In this document: positions 1-4,990 of the stretch, in pieces
Position numbering within the stretch: position 1 is the first letter of the stretch
How the letters are laid out: the number at the start of each line of letters is the position of its first letter
NCBI GenBank assembly: GCA_964439745.1
Contig: CAYTQK010000141.1
Coordinates: forward strand, 1-8,594
Source: CAYTQK01 sp964439745
GTDB taxonomy: Bacteria > Desulfobacterota > Desulfobacteria > Desulfobacterales > Desulfosudaceae
DNA length: 8,594 nucleotides
Direction: 5' to 3'
Program-made: the position numbers and the translations under genes
The notes under the pieces: model-generated
Database searches by the model: none
Told to the model about the DNA's origin: nothing
Seen by the model: the letters and a program-made list of their open reading frames with translations, nothing else

Positions 1-45
1 AATTCAACCGACTTACGTTCCTTTATTTTAGCTGTAAATCCGCGG

Positions 46-64
46 AAAAGGGTATGAAATACCC
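46..64 (-). terminator. Rho-independent terminator after radical SAM gene
   Basis: Read on the minus strand, a perfect 6-bp stem (GGGTAT / ATACCC, positions 64-59 and 55-50) with a 3-nt TTC loop is followed at once by TTTT (49-46). It lies about 50 bases past the TGA of the minus-strand radical SAM gene. The stem is short, so strength is uncertain, but geometry and position fit an intrinsic terminator. Confidence 0.6.
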
Positions 65-65
65 A

Positions 66-86
66 CAGGATGTCAAGAAAATCCTG
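66..86. other. Hairpin between radical SAM stop and terminator
   Basis: A perfect inverted repeat CAGGAT (66-71) / ATCCTG (81-86) has a 9-nt loop. On the minus strand it sits just before the terminator hairpin at 46-64 and may act with it as a tandem hairpin or protect the 3' end. On the plus strand it is followed by CTTTT (86-90), so it could weakly terminate transcription entering from the left. Positions 1-45 show nothing recognisable. Confidence 0.4.
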
Positions 87-115
87 CTTTTCCCCCCAGG
101 TGCCCTGGCCGCTGC

Positions 116-1753
116 TCAGTCCGGCCTGTCTGCTTTTTCGGCCTCCGGCCTGTCCCCTTGTCCGGAATACACGGCCAGATCATCGCGGACGATCCGCTCC
201 GCCAGAGTGGCGAACCATCCGGGGAATTGTTTCATGTAGCGGCTGACACCGATCCGGAAGAAGGCCGGCAGCTGCCTTACCGTCCTGATCAGACTGCCCT
301 GCTGACTGCGCCGCAGCACCCGGAAATAGGCCAGGGGTTCCATGATCAGCGCCGAAATCAGCGCAGTCACGGTCAGAACAAACCGAAACTCCGCGTCCGG
401 ACGACCGCCTGCCGCGGCCAGCTTACGTATAAATACCGGCGGCATATAGGCGGACATGCGGATAATGCGGTTGGCGGGGGTGGGCTGATAGCGATGATAA
501 TTCTTGTGCAGATACGCCTCGGCCCGCTCCGGATATTGCCGAAGAATCCGTTCCCGCAGGGCCGTGCCCGGATACAGTGTCAGGGAAAACAACTGCAGAA
601 AATAGGGGCGGGGAACCGCTGTCAGCAATCTGATGGTCTGCCGGCGGTCCGCATCGGTTTCCAGCGGGTTGTCGACGATGACATCATAATAGGCCGCGAT
701 CTGCAGACGATGAATAAGACGGGCGGCCGCGAAAAACTGGTCGGACGTGGATCGTCGATTATAAATATCCCTTAAAATCCGGTCACTGCCGGACTGCAGC
801 CCCATGGATATCCAGGCCAGGCCGGCCGCCTTCAATTGCCGCAGCCGATGCTGATTGATGAAGGAAGGAATGCAGCGGACGATAAACGGGCGCCGCACCT
901 TTGTCCCATAGGCCGCGCAGAACTCCGCCAGGTATTCATCGGAACAGGCCAGAAAACAATCATCCTGAAAGTTGATGTATTCAATCCCTGGATTCTCCTG
1001 CACTTCCCGGGAAAGTTCTGAAATAATGGAAGTTACGCTCCGGCGGCGAATCCGGCCGGCGCCATACAGCCGGGAAAAAAAATCGTTGCAGCAATAGGCG
1101 CAGGAAAAAGGGCAGCCGCGGCTGCCCATGACACTGTAAACAATTCCCCGCCAGCGGGCATAGCGTTTGAAGTTGTATTTGTCCAGGGGAACGATCCTTC
1201 GCCCCTGCGCGATATGGGCATGGGGGGGTACATGTGCCCCCGCCGGCAATTCATCCAGATTATCGATCAGTGGCGCCGGCGGATTTCTGACGATACCATT
1301 TTCCCGGCGGCAGAAGATATTGGCGATTGCGCCGGGGTCCTGCCCCTGCCGGATTGCCGCGGCGATTTTCACAATGGCAGTCTCCCCTTCCCCGACACAG
1401 GTATAGTCGGCATATTCCAGGCAGACTTCCGGGACAATGGTGGGATGAATCCCCCCCCAGACAACGGGGATCTGCGGAAACACCCGCTTTAGATGAGCGG
1501 TCAGACCGGCGGCCGCGAAAAATTCATGGGACATGAGGCTGATCCCGATGAATCCCGGGGCCAGGTCGGCCACAAAAGCGGTGAGCCTGTTCAGGAGCTC
1601 TTTGTCCAGGCCGGTAAAACCGGGCAGAAAGAGCAGGCGGGAGACAAACCCCTGTTCCTGTAGCAGATGGTGAAGCTGCTTTAGGCCGATGGTATCCAGA
1701 TCGACCTGCAAAGAGACCAGAAGCGCGTCCGTCTTCAGCTGTTTAACCGTCAT
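116..1753 (-). CDS. B12-binding domain / radical SAM protein
   Basis: A 545-residue protein with the two-part layout of cobalamin-binding radical SAM enzymes. Residues ~8-140 look like a Rossmann-type B12-binding domain, with the typical VVWGGIHPT strand-loop at 97-105 and GEGE at 121-124. The usual DxHxxG cobalamin-ligand motif is not visible in the N-terminal part, so if cobalamin binds it is probably without a protein histidine ligand. The radical SAM core starts near 207, with the CxxxCxxC cluster motif (C214, C218, C221, in GCPFSCAYC) that binds a [4Fe-4S] cluster and SAM. A hydrophobic stretch near 460-480 may touch the membrane. Such enzymes typically methylate or rearrange unactivated carbons; the substrate cannot be told from sequence or neighbours. 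The gene stands alone, divergent from the PilZ gene, with its own terminator. ATG at 1753 is the only start that keeps the whole B12 domain; no strong Shine-Dalgarno precedes it. Confidence 0.9.
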   Translation of the reverse strand: MTVKQLKTDALLVSLQVDLDTIGLKQLHHLLQEQGFVSRLLFLPGFTGLDKELLNRLTAFVADLAPGFIGISLMSHEFFAAAGLTAHLKRVFPQIPVVWGGIHPTIVPEVCLEYADYTCVGEGETAIVKIAAAIRQGQDPGAIANIFCRRENGIVRNPPAPLIDNLDELPAGAHVPPHAHIAQGRRIVPLDKYNFKRYARWRGIVYSVMGSRGCPFSCAYCCNDFFSRLYGAGRIRRRSVTSIISELSREVQENPGIEYINFQDDCFLACSDEYLAEFCAAYGTKVRRPFIVRCIPSFINQHRLRQLKAAGLAWISMGLQSGSDRILRDIYNRRSTSDQFFAAARLIHRLQIAAYYDVIVDNPLETDADRRQTIRLLTAVPRPYFLQLFSLTLYPGTALRERILRQYPERAEAYLHKNYHRYQPTPANRIIRMSAYMPPVFIRKLAAAGGRPDAEFRFVLTVTALISALIMEPLAYFRVLRRSQQGSLIRTVRQLPAFFRIGVSRYMKQFPGWFATLAERIVRDDLAVYSGQGDRPEAEKADRPD

Positions 1754-1811
1754 TCAACATTCTGTTTTCATGATTAATAACAACAAAGATTGTTTTTTCT
1801 TCCGATTTTTC

Positions 1812-1840
1812 TTGACTGCTGATCGCCAATCATTTATATT
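1812..1840 (+). promoter_or_regulatory. Sigma70-type promoter for PilZ gene
   Basis: TTGACT (1812-1817) and TATATT (1835-1840) are separated by exactly 17 bases. Each hexamer matches the consensus at five of six positions. The predicted transcription start is near 1847, giving an unusually long leader of about 270 nt before the PilZ start codon. The element lies in an AT-rich block and points away from the radical SAM gene. Confidence 0.65.
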
Positions 1841-1845
1841 ATGTG

Positions 1846-1876
1846 CGTATCCAATAATATGCGTACCAGGGATACG
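1846..1876. repeat. Inverted repeat at predicted transcription start
   Basis: A perfect 7-bp inverted repeat, CGTATCC (1846-1852) / GGATACG (1870-1876), has a 17-nt spacer and lies at the predicted start site of the PilZ promoter. The related word TGCGTA occurs at 1844-1849, 1860-1865 and 1972-1977, the first and last as TGCGTATC. It could be an operator or a 5'-end hairpin in the transcript; the sequence alone does not decide. Confidence 0.4.
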
Positions 1877-1951
1877 ACTTTCTTATCAGAATTCACTGCT
1901 TCGACTATCGCTTTTTGTTCTGTCGGCATTCGGCATAATTGATCTTATCCA

Positions 1952-1989
1952 ATTGCGAACGACATCGTCAATGCGTATCTGTTCGCAAT
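1952..1989. repeat. Perfect 9-bp inverted repeat in PilZ leader
   Basis: ATTGCGAAC (1952-1960) and GTTCGCAAT (1981-1989) are exact reverse complements with a 20-nt spacer. In RNA this would be a stable hairpin just before the candidate junction starting at 1993. In DNA the half-sites are centred 29 bp apart, nearly three helical turns, which also fits a dimeric regulator about 110-140 bp downstream of the promoter start site. Confidence 0.5.
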
Positions 1990-2101
1990 GGTCAAGGTCC
2001 GTCGCATATATGGGTTGGCAGGACCTTTTACCAACCGGTCAGCGAACCGCCGGCCTGTTTCACCTGATATCCGCAGCCGGCGATCCGGAAGACCTTGGAA
2101 C

Positions 2102-2109
2102 AAAGGAGG
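2102..2109 (+). promoter_or_regulatory. Strong Shine-Dalgarno fixing the PilZ start
   Basis: AAAGGAGG lies 7 bases before the ATG at 2117. The frame stays open upstream to an ATG at 1988, but that one has no ribosome binding site and its 43 extra codons show no domain, so 2117 is the real start. Confidence 0.85.
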
Positions 2110-2116
2110 TGGCGCC

Positions 2117-2548
2117 ATGAGTGATATCCCCATCATCAATAACGCCATCCCGGACACACCGCTTGCTGACGAGGACAAGCGTCCGGATCAGACGGAACAG
2201 AATACCCTATCGTCGAGCTCGCGCACAATGCCGCTCTGTACCCGCCGGTCCCACCCCCGGATATACCGCAAAGCCCATATCCGGTATTCCCGGCAGCATT
2301 CGCGCCATTTTCACGAAGCGGTTATGTACAATGAAAGCGGGGGCGGCATGTATTTTGAGACCAGAACTCGATTGACCCCGGGCACACGGATTTACATCGC
2401 CTTTGACGAACAGCTTTCCCTGCAGCTGGATCCGGACAAGCGGGAGGATTTCTTTCCCGCAAAAGTAAAGTGGTGCATCCCCGTCAACCACAGTACCGGT
2501 GTTCGCTACGGCGTCGGCGTCCAGTACTACCGGCCGATCCTGCATTGA
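2117..2548 (+). CDS. PilZ domain protein (c-di-GMP receptor family)
   Basis: A 143-residue protein. The first ~40 residues are polar and probably disordered. The PilZ domain follows from about residue 43. The RxxxR motif is present as R44-S-H-P-R48 (within RRSHPRIYRKA), and the second motif (D/N)xSxxG as N72-E-S-G-G-G77. The end shows the usual beta-strand pattern (GVRYGVGVQYY, 128-138). Both motifs that contact cyclic di-GMP in the family are intact, so binding is likely though unproven. There is no fused output domain; such stand-alone PilZ proteins act by binding a partner in motility, polysaccharide or secretion machinery. The gene is monocistronic, with its own promoter and long leader, and converges on the metallophosphoesterase gene with only 21 bases between stop codons. 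No clear intrinsic terminator is seen there. Confidence 0.88.
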   Translation: MSDIPIINNAIPDTPLADEDKRPDQTEQNTLSSSSRTMPLCTRRSHPRIYRKAHIRYSRQHSRHFHEAVMYNESGGGMYFETRTRLTPGTRIYIAFDEQLSLQLDPDKREDFFPAKVKWCIPVNHSTGVRYGVGVQYYRPILH

Positions 2549-2569
2549 CCATCGGCACCCCCGGCGGCC

Positions 2570-3214
2570 TTACCGATCCAGCATTACTGCGGCAAGGGTT
2601 CCCTCCGGGGAAAATGAAACCAGTGCGCCGGCCCCTGTTTTTCCCATGCTGCAGTTGACGACCAGCGTCCTTCCCAGAAAAGCCGTACCGGCATCCTCAT
2701 GGATGTGTCCACAGATCACAACCGGCGGCTGGTGTGCCAGAACCAGGCGCCGCACCGCCGCGGACCCGGCGTGAAACCGCCCCGCCACCTTATCCCGGAC
2801 ACCACGCGGCGGCGGATGGGCGACGATAATGGAGACATCCTGAAAGAGCGACAGGTGACGCGCCACAAAGGAGGTTTCGGCGACACAAAGGCGGGAGGCA
2901 AAGGGCAGCAGCAGCGTCCCGCTGATGCCGGTCAACCAGTGATTCTGCAGCCGGATCTTTTGCAGGTGAAGCGAGCGTACCTGCTGCAACGGCCAGTCGT
3001 TCGCTTCCACGCGGGAGCGATCACTGTTACCGCGCACGGCCAGCACCGGCACCGGCATCTTCCCCAGCCGGGCGGCGGTTTTTGCCTGGGAAAACAAGCC
3101 GCCGATATCCCCGGCGGCAATGATGGCATCCGCCTTTGTTGCCAGGGCGTTCTGCCGAACCAGGTCAAGTCGATCCTCGCGGCCATGCAGATCCGCCACC
3201 GCGTAAATTTTCAT
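2570..3214 (-). CDS. Calcineurin-like metallophosphoesterase
   Basis: A 214-residue protein with the metallophosphoesterase motifs in order: D8-L-H10-G near the start, G35-D36 (in AAGDIGG), G62-N63-S64-D65, H133 (in VAHPPP), and G169-H170-I171-H172. These are the ligands of a two-metal centre that hydrolyses phosphomonoesters or phosphodiesters. The third motif reads GNSD rather than GNHD/E, so the usual histidine is replaced by serine, as in some YfcE-like phosphodiesterases that vary here. Substrate unknown. ATG at 3214 is chosen because the first beta-strand and DLHG motif (MKIYAVADLHG) follow directly; the 38 upstream in-frame residues overlap the previous gene and look non-coding. No good Shine-Dalgarno precedes it. 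It is last in the minus-strand cluster, 70 bases after the STAS-like gene. Confidence 0.87.
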   Translation of the reverse strand: MKIYAVADLHGREDRLDLVRQNALATKADAIIAAGDIGGLFSQAKTAARLGKMPVPVLAVRGNSDRSRVEANDWPLQQVRSLHLQKIRLQNHWLTGISGTLLLPFASRLCVAETSFVARHLSLFQDVSIIVAHPPPRGVRDKVAGRFHAGSAAVRRLVLAHQPPVVICGHIHEDAGTAFLGRTLVVNCSMGKTGAGALVSFSPEGTLAAVMLDR

Positions 3215-3284
3215 CGGCCATTGATGGGAAATGCGGGGTTTCCGGCAGGCACCACTGGTCGGCGGCGGTGATGAGGCGGGCAGG

Positions 3285-3659
3285 TCATTCCCCGTTTTCT
3301 CCATCGAGGATGGCCAGGGCCTCTTCAATGGTGTTCACGTTCTCGGCATGATAGCCGATTCCCATGGAAGAACGGTCGAACTGCAGATGTCCCCAGCGGT
3401 CAAACCGCCGGACCACCCGGACCACTTTGGACATGCCGGCCTCTACCAAAAACTCCTGCACCCCCCGGATAAAGACCTCCAATTCCCTGTCCAGCAGTTC
3501 ATAATTGCGCATATCCGTCAGGCAGGTAAAGCCTTCGGTCAGCGACTGGCAGGCCTCCCGGATCTCGTCCCCCACCTCGGTGATCTCCTCCGGCCCATCC
3601 AGTTTTTCAAACGTCAGATAAAGCCGGTTTTTTTCCGGATCTACTCGTACTTCGTGCAT
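3285..3659 (-). CDS. Small STAS/SpoIIAA-like protein, function unknown
   Basis: A 124-residue soluble acidic protein with no signal peptide or membrane segment. Predicted strands and helices alternate: strand ~10-17 (RLYLTFEKL), helix ~24-42, strand ~44-49 (FTCLTDM), helix ~56-74, strand ~77-84 (SKVVRVVR), then a C-terminal helix ~110-119. This resembles STAS/SEC14-like or SpoIIAA-like domains of phospho-switch and lipid-binding proteins, but the fold assignment is from pattern only and I cannot name a family with certainty. No conserved catalytic residue stands out. A good Shine-Dalgarno (AGAGGGG on the minus strand, about 7 bases before the ATG) supports this start. It lies 42 bases after the thymidylate-synthase-like gene and 70 before the phosphoesterase, so all three are probably co-transcribed. 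Confidence 0.75.
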   Translation of the reverse strand: MHEVRVDPEKNRLYLTFEKLDGPEEITEVGDEIREACQSLTEGFTCLTDMRNYELLDRELEVFIRGVQEFLVEAGMSKVVRVVRRFDRWGHLQFDRSSMGIGYHAENVNTIEEALAILDGENGE

Positions 3660-3701
3660 GTTTTATCCCCTCTTTGTTAATACGGGTCACCGCCGCGCCC
3701 C

Positions 3702-4493
3702 CTACTCCCTGAGGCATCGCAACCTGGCCAGCTCTTCGGCATACCCGTATAAGTGCAGCCCCTTGCTTTCCACAATCATTGACCCGTCAGCCACCCCGAT
3801 CTCTCCGGCCATGTATTCTTTCAGGTTCTGAATCCCGGCCAGGTTGGCCGGCAGCCCTCCCCACAAATCCCAGGAGCGAAAGTACACAAAAAATATCAGT
3901 TTGCCGTCTTGAATCCGCGTATCAATGGAACGCAGGCAGGGCGGATCCACCAGGGCCAGGTCCGAGGGATCGGCCACCTGGAGCACCATCTGGTTGTTGC
4001 GCGGGCCAAAGGCCTTATAGGTGGCGATTATCCACTCGATCTGGTTGATATAGAGCTGGCCATCCTCTTCAAAAACAATTTTCCCGTCCGGTTCCCGGAC
4101 ATCGATAATCTCCGCCTGGCCGTCCCGCCACCACTCCAGCTTGGGGCCGGAAAGAGGCGCCCGGGTCAGCCTCTCCCCATAGGTGTAAGACTCTCCGGGT
4201 TCACGGCGAGAGGTCATCAGGTACTCGATATAGGCCCGGTCATACCCTTCTCCTCCATATACATACGCATCTTCCACCGGGTTGGGAATGCCGCAGGAGG
4301 GAGGAATATCCGGCAGGAGAGGACGGGCACCGGGATGGCTGACATAACCGGTAAAATAATCATACTCCAGCCGTGTCTGACCGGCAAAAGACCCCCGGTC
4401 AATGGTAAACCGGCCGCCATGGTCGAGAATATCATAGACCGCCTGAAACCATAAATCCGGCAGATCCCTGGCATCAACTCTGTGAATGTGCAT
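3702..4493 (-). CDS. Thymidylate synthase family protein, archaeal-type
   Basis: A 263-residue protein. The C-terminal half aligns by eye with ThyA: PPC at 184-186 (catalytic cysteine C186), RSWD at 206-209 (ThyA RSxD, phosphate and base contacts), N217 in LPANL, and HLY at 247-249 (H247, Y249, deoxyribose contact). The usual PCH is PCL, and the paired arginines that ThyA contributes across the dimer correspond to N166-N167. This fits the archaeal-type thymidylate synthase branch better than bacterial ThyA, with the related dCMP hydroxymethylase group as alternative. The family reaction is transfer of a one-carbon unit from methylenetetrahydrofolate to a pyrimidine nucleotide C5; whether the product is dTMP is not certain. 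The N-terminal half has few recognisable motifs. A GGGAGG Shine-Dalgarno ends five bases before the ATG at 4493. First gene of the minus-strand cluster. Confidence 0.82.
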   Translation of the reverse strand: MHIHRVDARDLPDLWFQAVYDILDHGGRFTIDRGSFAGQTRLEYDYFTGYVSHPGARPLLPDIPPSCGIPNPVEDAYVYGGEGYDRAYIEYLMTSRREPGESYTYGERLTRAPLSGPKLEWWRDGQAEIIDVREPDGKIVFEEDGQLYINQIEWIIATYKAFGPRNNQMVLQVADPSDLALVDPPCLRSIDTRIQDGKLIFFVYFRSWDLWGGLPANLAGIQNLKEYMAGEIGVADGSMIVESKGLHLYGYAEELARLRCLRE

Positions 4494-4512
4494 CCCGCCT
4501 CCCGCAGTTACG

Positions 4513-4529
4513 CCGGTTCAACCAACCGG
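4513..4529. other. Hairpin upstream of thymidylate-synthase-like gene
   Basis: CCGGTT (4513-4518) / AACCGG (4524-4529) form a perfect 6-bp stem with a 5-nt loop, 19 bases upstream of the minus-strand ATG at 4493 and just before its Shine-Dalgarno. No T-run follows on the minus strand, so it is not an intrinsic terminator; it could shape access to the ribosome binding site. Confidence 0.35.
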
Positions 4530-4546
4530 GAAAAAGGACAATGCTA

Positions 4547-4708
4547 TTAGTGCAGCACCTTTGTTGTGGTGCCCGGATTGAACAAAAATTCTATATCGAA
4601 AACATGGTTCACAGTCAAGACAGATTCCCCACAAATCAAAAAACCTTCGTCCCCGGGCCGGCATATCGCGTCAGGCGGTAAAAATTCTCCCGGTATCTTA
4701 TAAAACAT
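4547..4708 (-). CDS. Possible 53-residue small ORF in leader
   Basis: An ATG-started frame (beginning MFYKIPGEFLPP) of 53 residues lies between the minus-strand promoter-like element and the thymidylate-synthase-like gene. It is mixed polar/hydrophobic, without signal peptide or known motif. No proper Shine-Dalgarno is seen, only an A-rich stretch, and I recognise no family. It may be a chance frame in the leader or a small gene or leader peptide. Listed because it is the only plausible coding content on this strand in the 497-base gap. Confidence 0.2.
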   Translation of the reverse strand: MFYKIPGEFLPPDAICRPGDEGFLICGESVLTVNHVFDIEFLFNPGTTTKVLH

Positions 4709-4709
4709 T

Positions 4710-4737
4710 TTGATTCTTTTTATATATATTATATAAT
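4710..4737 (+). promoter_or_regulatory. Promoter-like element toward secretion ATPase
   Basis: TTGATT (4710-4715), a 16-base spacer and a perfect TATAAT (4732-4737) point right. Predicted start near 4744 gives a leader of about 247 nt before the ATPase ATG at 4991. The surrounding AT tract (TATATATATTATATAATA) makes chance matches easier, which limits confidence. Confidence 0.5.
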
Positions 4738-4760
4738 AAGTCGTTGTTGTTCTGTTACAA
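4733..4760 (-). promoter_or_regulatory. Promoter-like element toward thymidylate-synthase cluster
   Basis: On the minus strand, TTGTAA (4760-4755), a 16-base spacer and TATTAT (4738-4733) form a moderate sigma70-type match with predicted start near 4726. Its -10 occupies almost the same bases as the -10 of the rightward element, so the two polymerases would exclude each other. It would drive the three-gene minus-strand cluster after a leader of about 230 nt. Confidence 0.35.
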
Positions 4761-4990
4761 GTAAATTGGGGTATGGCCAGTAAAAAGTTCATGATCCGGG
4801 TTGGTGTATTCCGGGGAATACAGTATACGAGCAGTCCGCAAGTATGTTTCTGGGGGGGAACACTGCCGGCAAACCGGCCGGATGGCGGCGATAGAACTTA
4901 TTGCAAAGCCATCAAATGTATTTTTGATTCATTTTCTTTTCGAATCGATACAAACTGCAACCGACGAAAACCATTAAGGGTGAAAAATTA
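4744..4990 (+). promoter_or_regulatory. Structured 5' leader of secretion ATPase gene
   Basis: Three clear hairpins are visible in order: TGTATTC (4805-4811) / GAATACA (4816-4822), 7 bp with a 4-nt loop; GCCGG (4865-4869) / CCGGC (4874-4878) with a CAAA loop; and GATGGC (4881-4886) / GCCATC (4908-4913), enclosing an inner GCGAT/ATTGC stem (4888-4892/4900-4904, one G-T pair). Further on, 4911-4916 can pair with 4923-4928, or 4924-4930 with 4942-4948; these exclude each other. A 72-codon frame (4773-4991) runs through it and ends in TAATG overlapping the ATPase start, but lacks a proper ribosome binding site. No known riboswitch class is recognised. Confidence 0.35.

Larger units (their letters stand above)
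1847..2116 (+). promoter_or_regulatory. Long structured 5' leader of PilZ gene
   Basis: The non-coding stretch between predicted start site and PilZ ATG holds several perfect complementary pairs: 1952-1960/1981-1989 (9 bp), 1993-1999/2091-2097 (7 bp), 2013-2018/2031-2036 (6 bp) and 2048-2054/2076-2082 (7 bp). The last three nest as a three-way junction closing four bases before the Shine-Dalgarno. The 5' arm of its closing helix can instead pair with 2021-2027 (1994-2000/2021-2027, 7 bp), so two exclusive folds exist. This resembles a translational riboswitch or protein-controlled leader. It matches no class I can recall, and the conserved cores of the two common c-di-GMP riboswitch classes are not visible. 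Inferred from base pairing only. Confidence 0.4.

Noticed and set aside
158..775. 205-codon plus-strand frame inside the radical SAM gene
   Set aside because: It is antisense to a well-supported coding region, with low-complexity polar composition and no ribosome binding site or domain.
1779..1800. AT-rich hairpin followed by T-run upstream of the PilZ promoter
   Set aside because: The stem is only five A-T-rich pairs, and no plus-strand gene upstream needs a terminator there.
2013..2036. H-type pseudoknot formed with 1994-2000/2021-2027
   Set aside because: Pairing 2013-2018 with 2031-2036 at the same time leaves only three bases to cross a 7-bp helix, which is sterically unlikely; the two stems are better seen as alternatives.
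1689..2120. 143-codon plus-strand frame across the radical SAM start and PilZ leader
   Set aside because: It spans a promoter and hairpin-rich leader, starts inside a gene on the other strand, and has no recognisable domain.
4861..4920. c-di-GMP-I (GEMM) riboswitch
   Set aside because: GGCAAACC and GCAAAGCC words are present, but the stem between them does not fit and the second helix with its conserved AGCCGGGTT-like strand is absent. Kept only as a structured leader.
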